5,743 nucleotides of DNA from Clostridia bacterium (GTDB lineage Bacteria; Bacillota; Clostridia; Clostridiales; Clostridiaceae): the NCBI GenBank assembly GCA_009930125.1, contig RZYZ01000136.1:1-5743 (forward strand), written 5' to 3'. A program made the position numbers and the translations under genes. Every line of letters begins with the position of its first letter. Within the stretch, counting starts at the first letter, position 1. The notes below the pieces were generated by a model, which saw only the letters and a list, made by a program, of their open reading frames with translations, made no database searches and was not told the DNA's origin. This document shows, one piece after another, positions 5,077 through 5,743 of this stretch.

Positions 5077-5743
5077 TTATTCAGACAGTATTGCATGTAT
5101 CACATCCGGATGATCCGTAATGATTCCATCAATACCCAGCTTCATGATATTTTCATAATCCACAGGTTCTTTTCCAACCCATACATTCACTTTGATACCC
5201 TCTTTTTTCAGCGCTTCCACAATATCCTGACGAAGACTGTACGCTACAGGGTGATAATACTCCATGCCTACTTCCCTGACATACTTTTCAGGGTGAATCA
5301 TCCATGTGTCAAAGAGCATGCCACAGGGAATCCCCGGTGCAATCTTCTTCATTCTCAGCAGGCTTTCGTGATTGAAGGAAGAAATAAGCACATTAGACTC
5401 AAGCCCGAACTCCTGTATCAGCGCAAATACCTTTTCTTCAATACCTGGATATTCGTATACTCCTGTTTTCAGTTCGATGTTCGATACAAGGTCAAGATTC
5501 TTTACAAACTCGAAGTATTCCCTAAGGGTTGGGATTCTCTGAACTCCGGTCTCACCCTTGAAACGGTTCGACGCATCCAGCGCTTTGAGCTCTTTCAGAG
5601 TGTAATCCTTGACTCTCCCCTTTCCGTCGGTGGTACCTTCCAGCGTTTCATCATGTATGATGACCACTTCTCCGTCTTTAGACAGATGCACATCAAATTC
5701 CATTCCGTCACAGCCGGCTTCTACGGCTTTTTCAAAAGCGATC
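5077..5743 (-). CDS. Glycerophosphodiester phosphodiesterase (partial, N-terminus outside window)
   Basis: The last 221 residues of a GDPD-family enzyme, which hydrolyses glycerophosphodiesters to glycerol-3-phosphate and an alcohol. The frame stays open to the right edge: 13 codons (IAFEKAVEAGCDG) precede the Met at 5703, and they match the family, so that internal Met is not the true start. Roughly 20-25 residues are missing, including the catalytic HRG and the ENT motif. Visible metal ligands and catalytic residues are Glu and Asp of MEFDVHLSKDG, His of VIIHDE, and Glu of NIELK. ISSFNHESLL and GIDGIITDHPD near the end complete the TIM barrel. The family usually has RTT after the HDETLE segment; here it is GTT, and the usual VWTVN is VWVGKE. 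No membrane segment is seen in this part, so it appears soluble; whether a signal peptide exists cannot be judged. Its product could feed glycerol-3-phosphate metabolism. It is first visible in the TRAP operon. Confidence 0.93.
   Translation of the reverse strand, partial: IAFEKAVEAGCDGMEFDVHLSKDGEVVIIHDETLEGTTDGKGRVKDYTLKELKALDASNRFKGETGVQRIPTLREYFEFVKNLDLVSNIELKTGVYEYPGIEEKVFALIQEFGLESNVLISSFNHESLLRMKKIAPGIPCGMLFDTWMIHPEKYVREVGMEYYHPVAYSLRQDIVEALKKEGIKVNVWVGKEPVDYENIMKLGIDGIITDHPDVIHAILSE

Noticed and set aside
5077..5703. Met at 5703 as the start of the GDPD gene
   Set aside because: The upstream 13 codons in the same frame match the conserved AFEKAVEAGCDG part of the family, and there is no ribosome site before this ATG, so the gene continues beyond the window.
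1..5743. Mobile element, CRISPR array, toxin-antitoxin or defence system
   Set aside because: No transposase, integrase, terminal repeats, regular spaced repeats or recognisable toxin or defence domain was found on either strand.

Overview
The window looks like chromosomal DNA of an anaerobic, low-to-moderate GC Firmicute, probably class Clostridia. The evidence is strong GGAGG-type ribosome binding sites before every complete gene, A+T-rich intergenic gaps with near-consensus sigma-A promoters, and protein sequences of clostridial style (Lys/Ile/Glu-rich, TRAP lipoprotein with a Glu/Pro linker, DUF554 protein). The assignment is inferred; no rRNA or taxonomic marker is present. There is no tRNA, CRISPR array, insertion sequence or phage gene.

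Left part (1-1071): a gene-poor 245-base stretch holds three hairpins, a 16-base perfect palindrome and one possible 27-codon ORF with a good ribosome binding site. It is followed by a minus-strand gene for a 210-residue regulator: a GAF-like sensor region plus a C-terminal Fis-type helix-turn-helix, with no AAA+ sigma-54 activator domain. A 193-base divergent intergenic region then carries one candidate promoter for each direction.

Middle (1072-2093): a plus-strand pair, a 51-codon membrane microprotein and a 234-residue DUF554 (YqgA-type) membrane protein 13 bases downstream, most likely one transcript from a TATAAT promoter. The convergent gap after it holds a plus-strand terminator and a second, larger bidirectional hairpin.

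Right part (2094-5743): a minus-strand operon read from the right edge leftwards. It contains a glycerophosphodiester phosphodiesterase (its start lies outside the window) and a complete three-part TRAP transporter: DctP substrate-binding lipoprotein, DctQ small membrane subunit and DctM large membrane subunit. dctQ and dctM overlap by one base (TAATG). A small hairpin followed by T residues between dctP and dctQ could lower expression of the membrane genes relative to the binding protein.

How they fit: the TRAP system would use a sodium or proton gradient to take up an organic acid caught by DctP. The linked phosphodiesterase hints that the substrate, or a companion nutrient, is a glycerol-phosphate or phosphodiester compound, but this is a guess. 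The regulator is divergent to the DUF554 pair, so that pair is its most natural target; nothing in the sequence ties it to the TRAP operon. I see no clear new defence, mobile or RNA-based system; the most interesting points are the microprotein/DUF554 pairing, the stand-alone GAF-HTH regulator and the gdpD-TRAP linkage.
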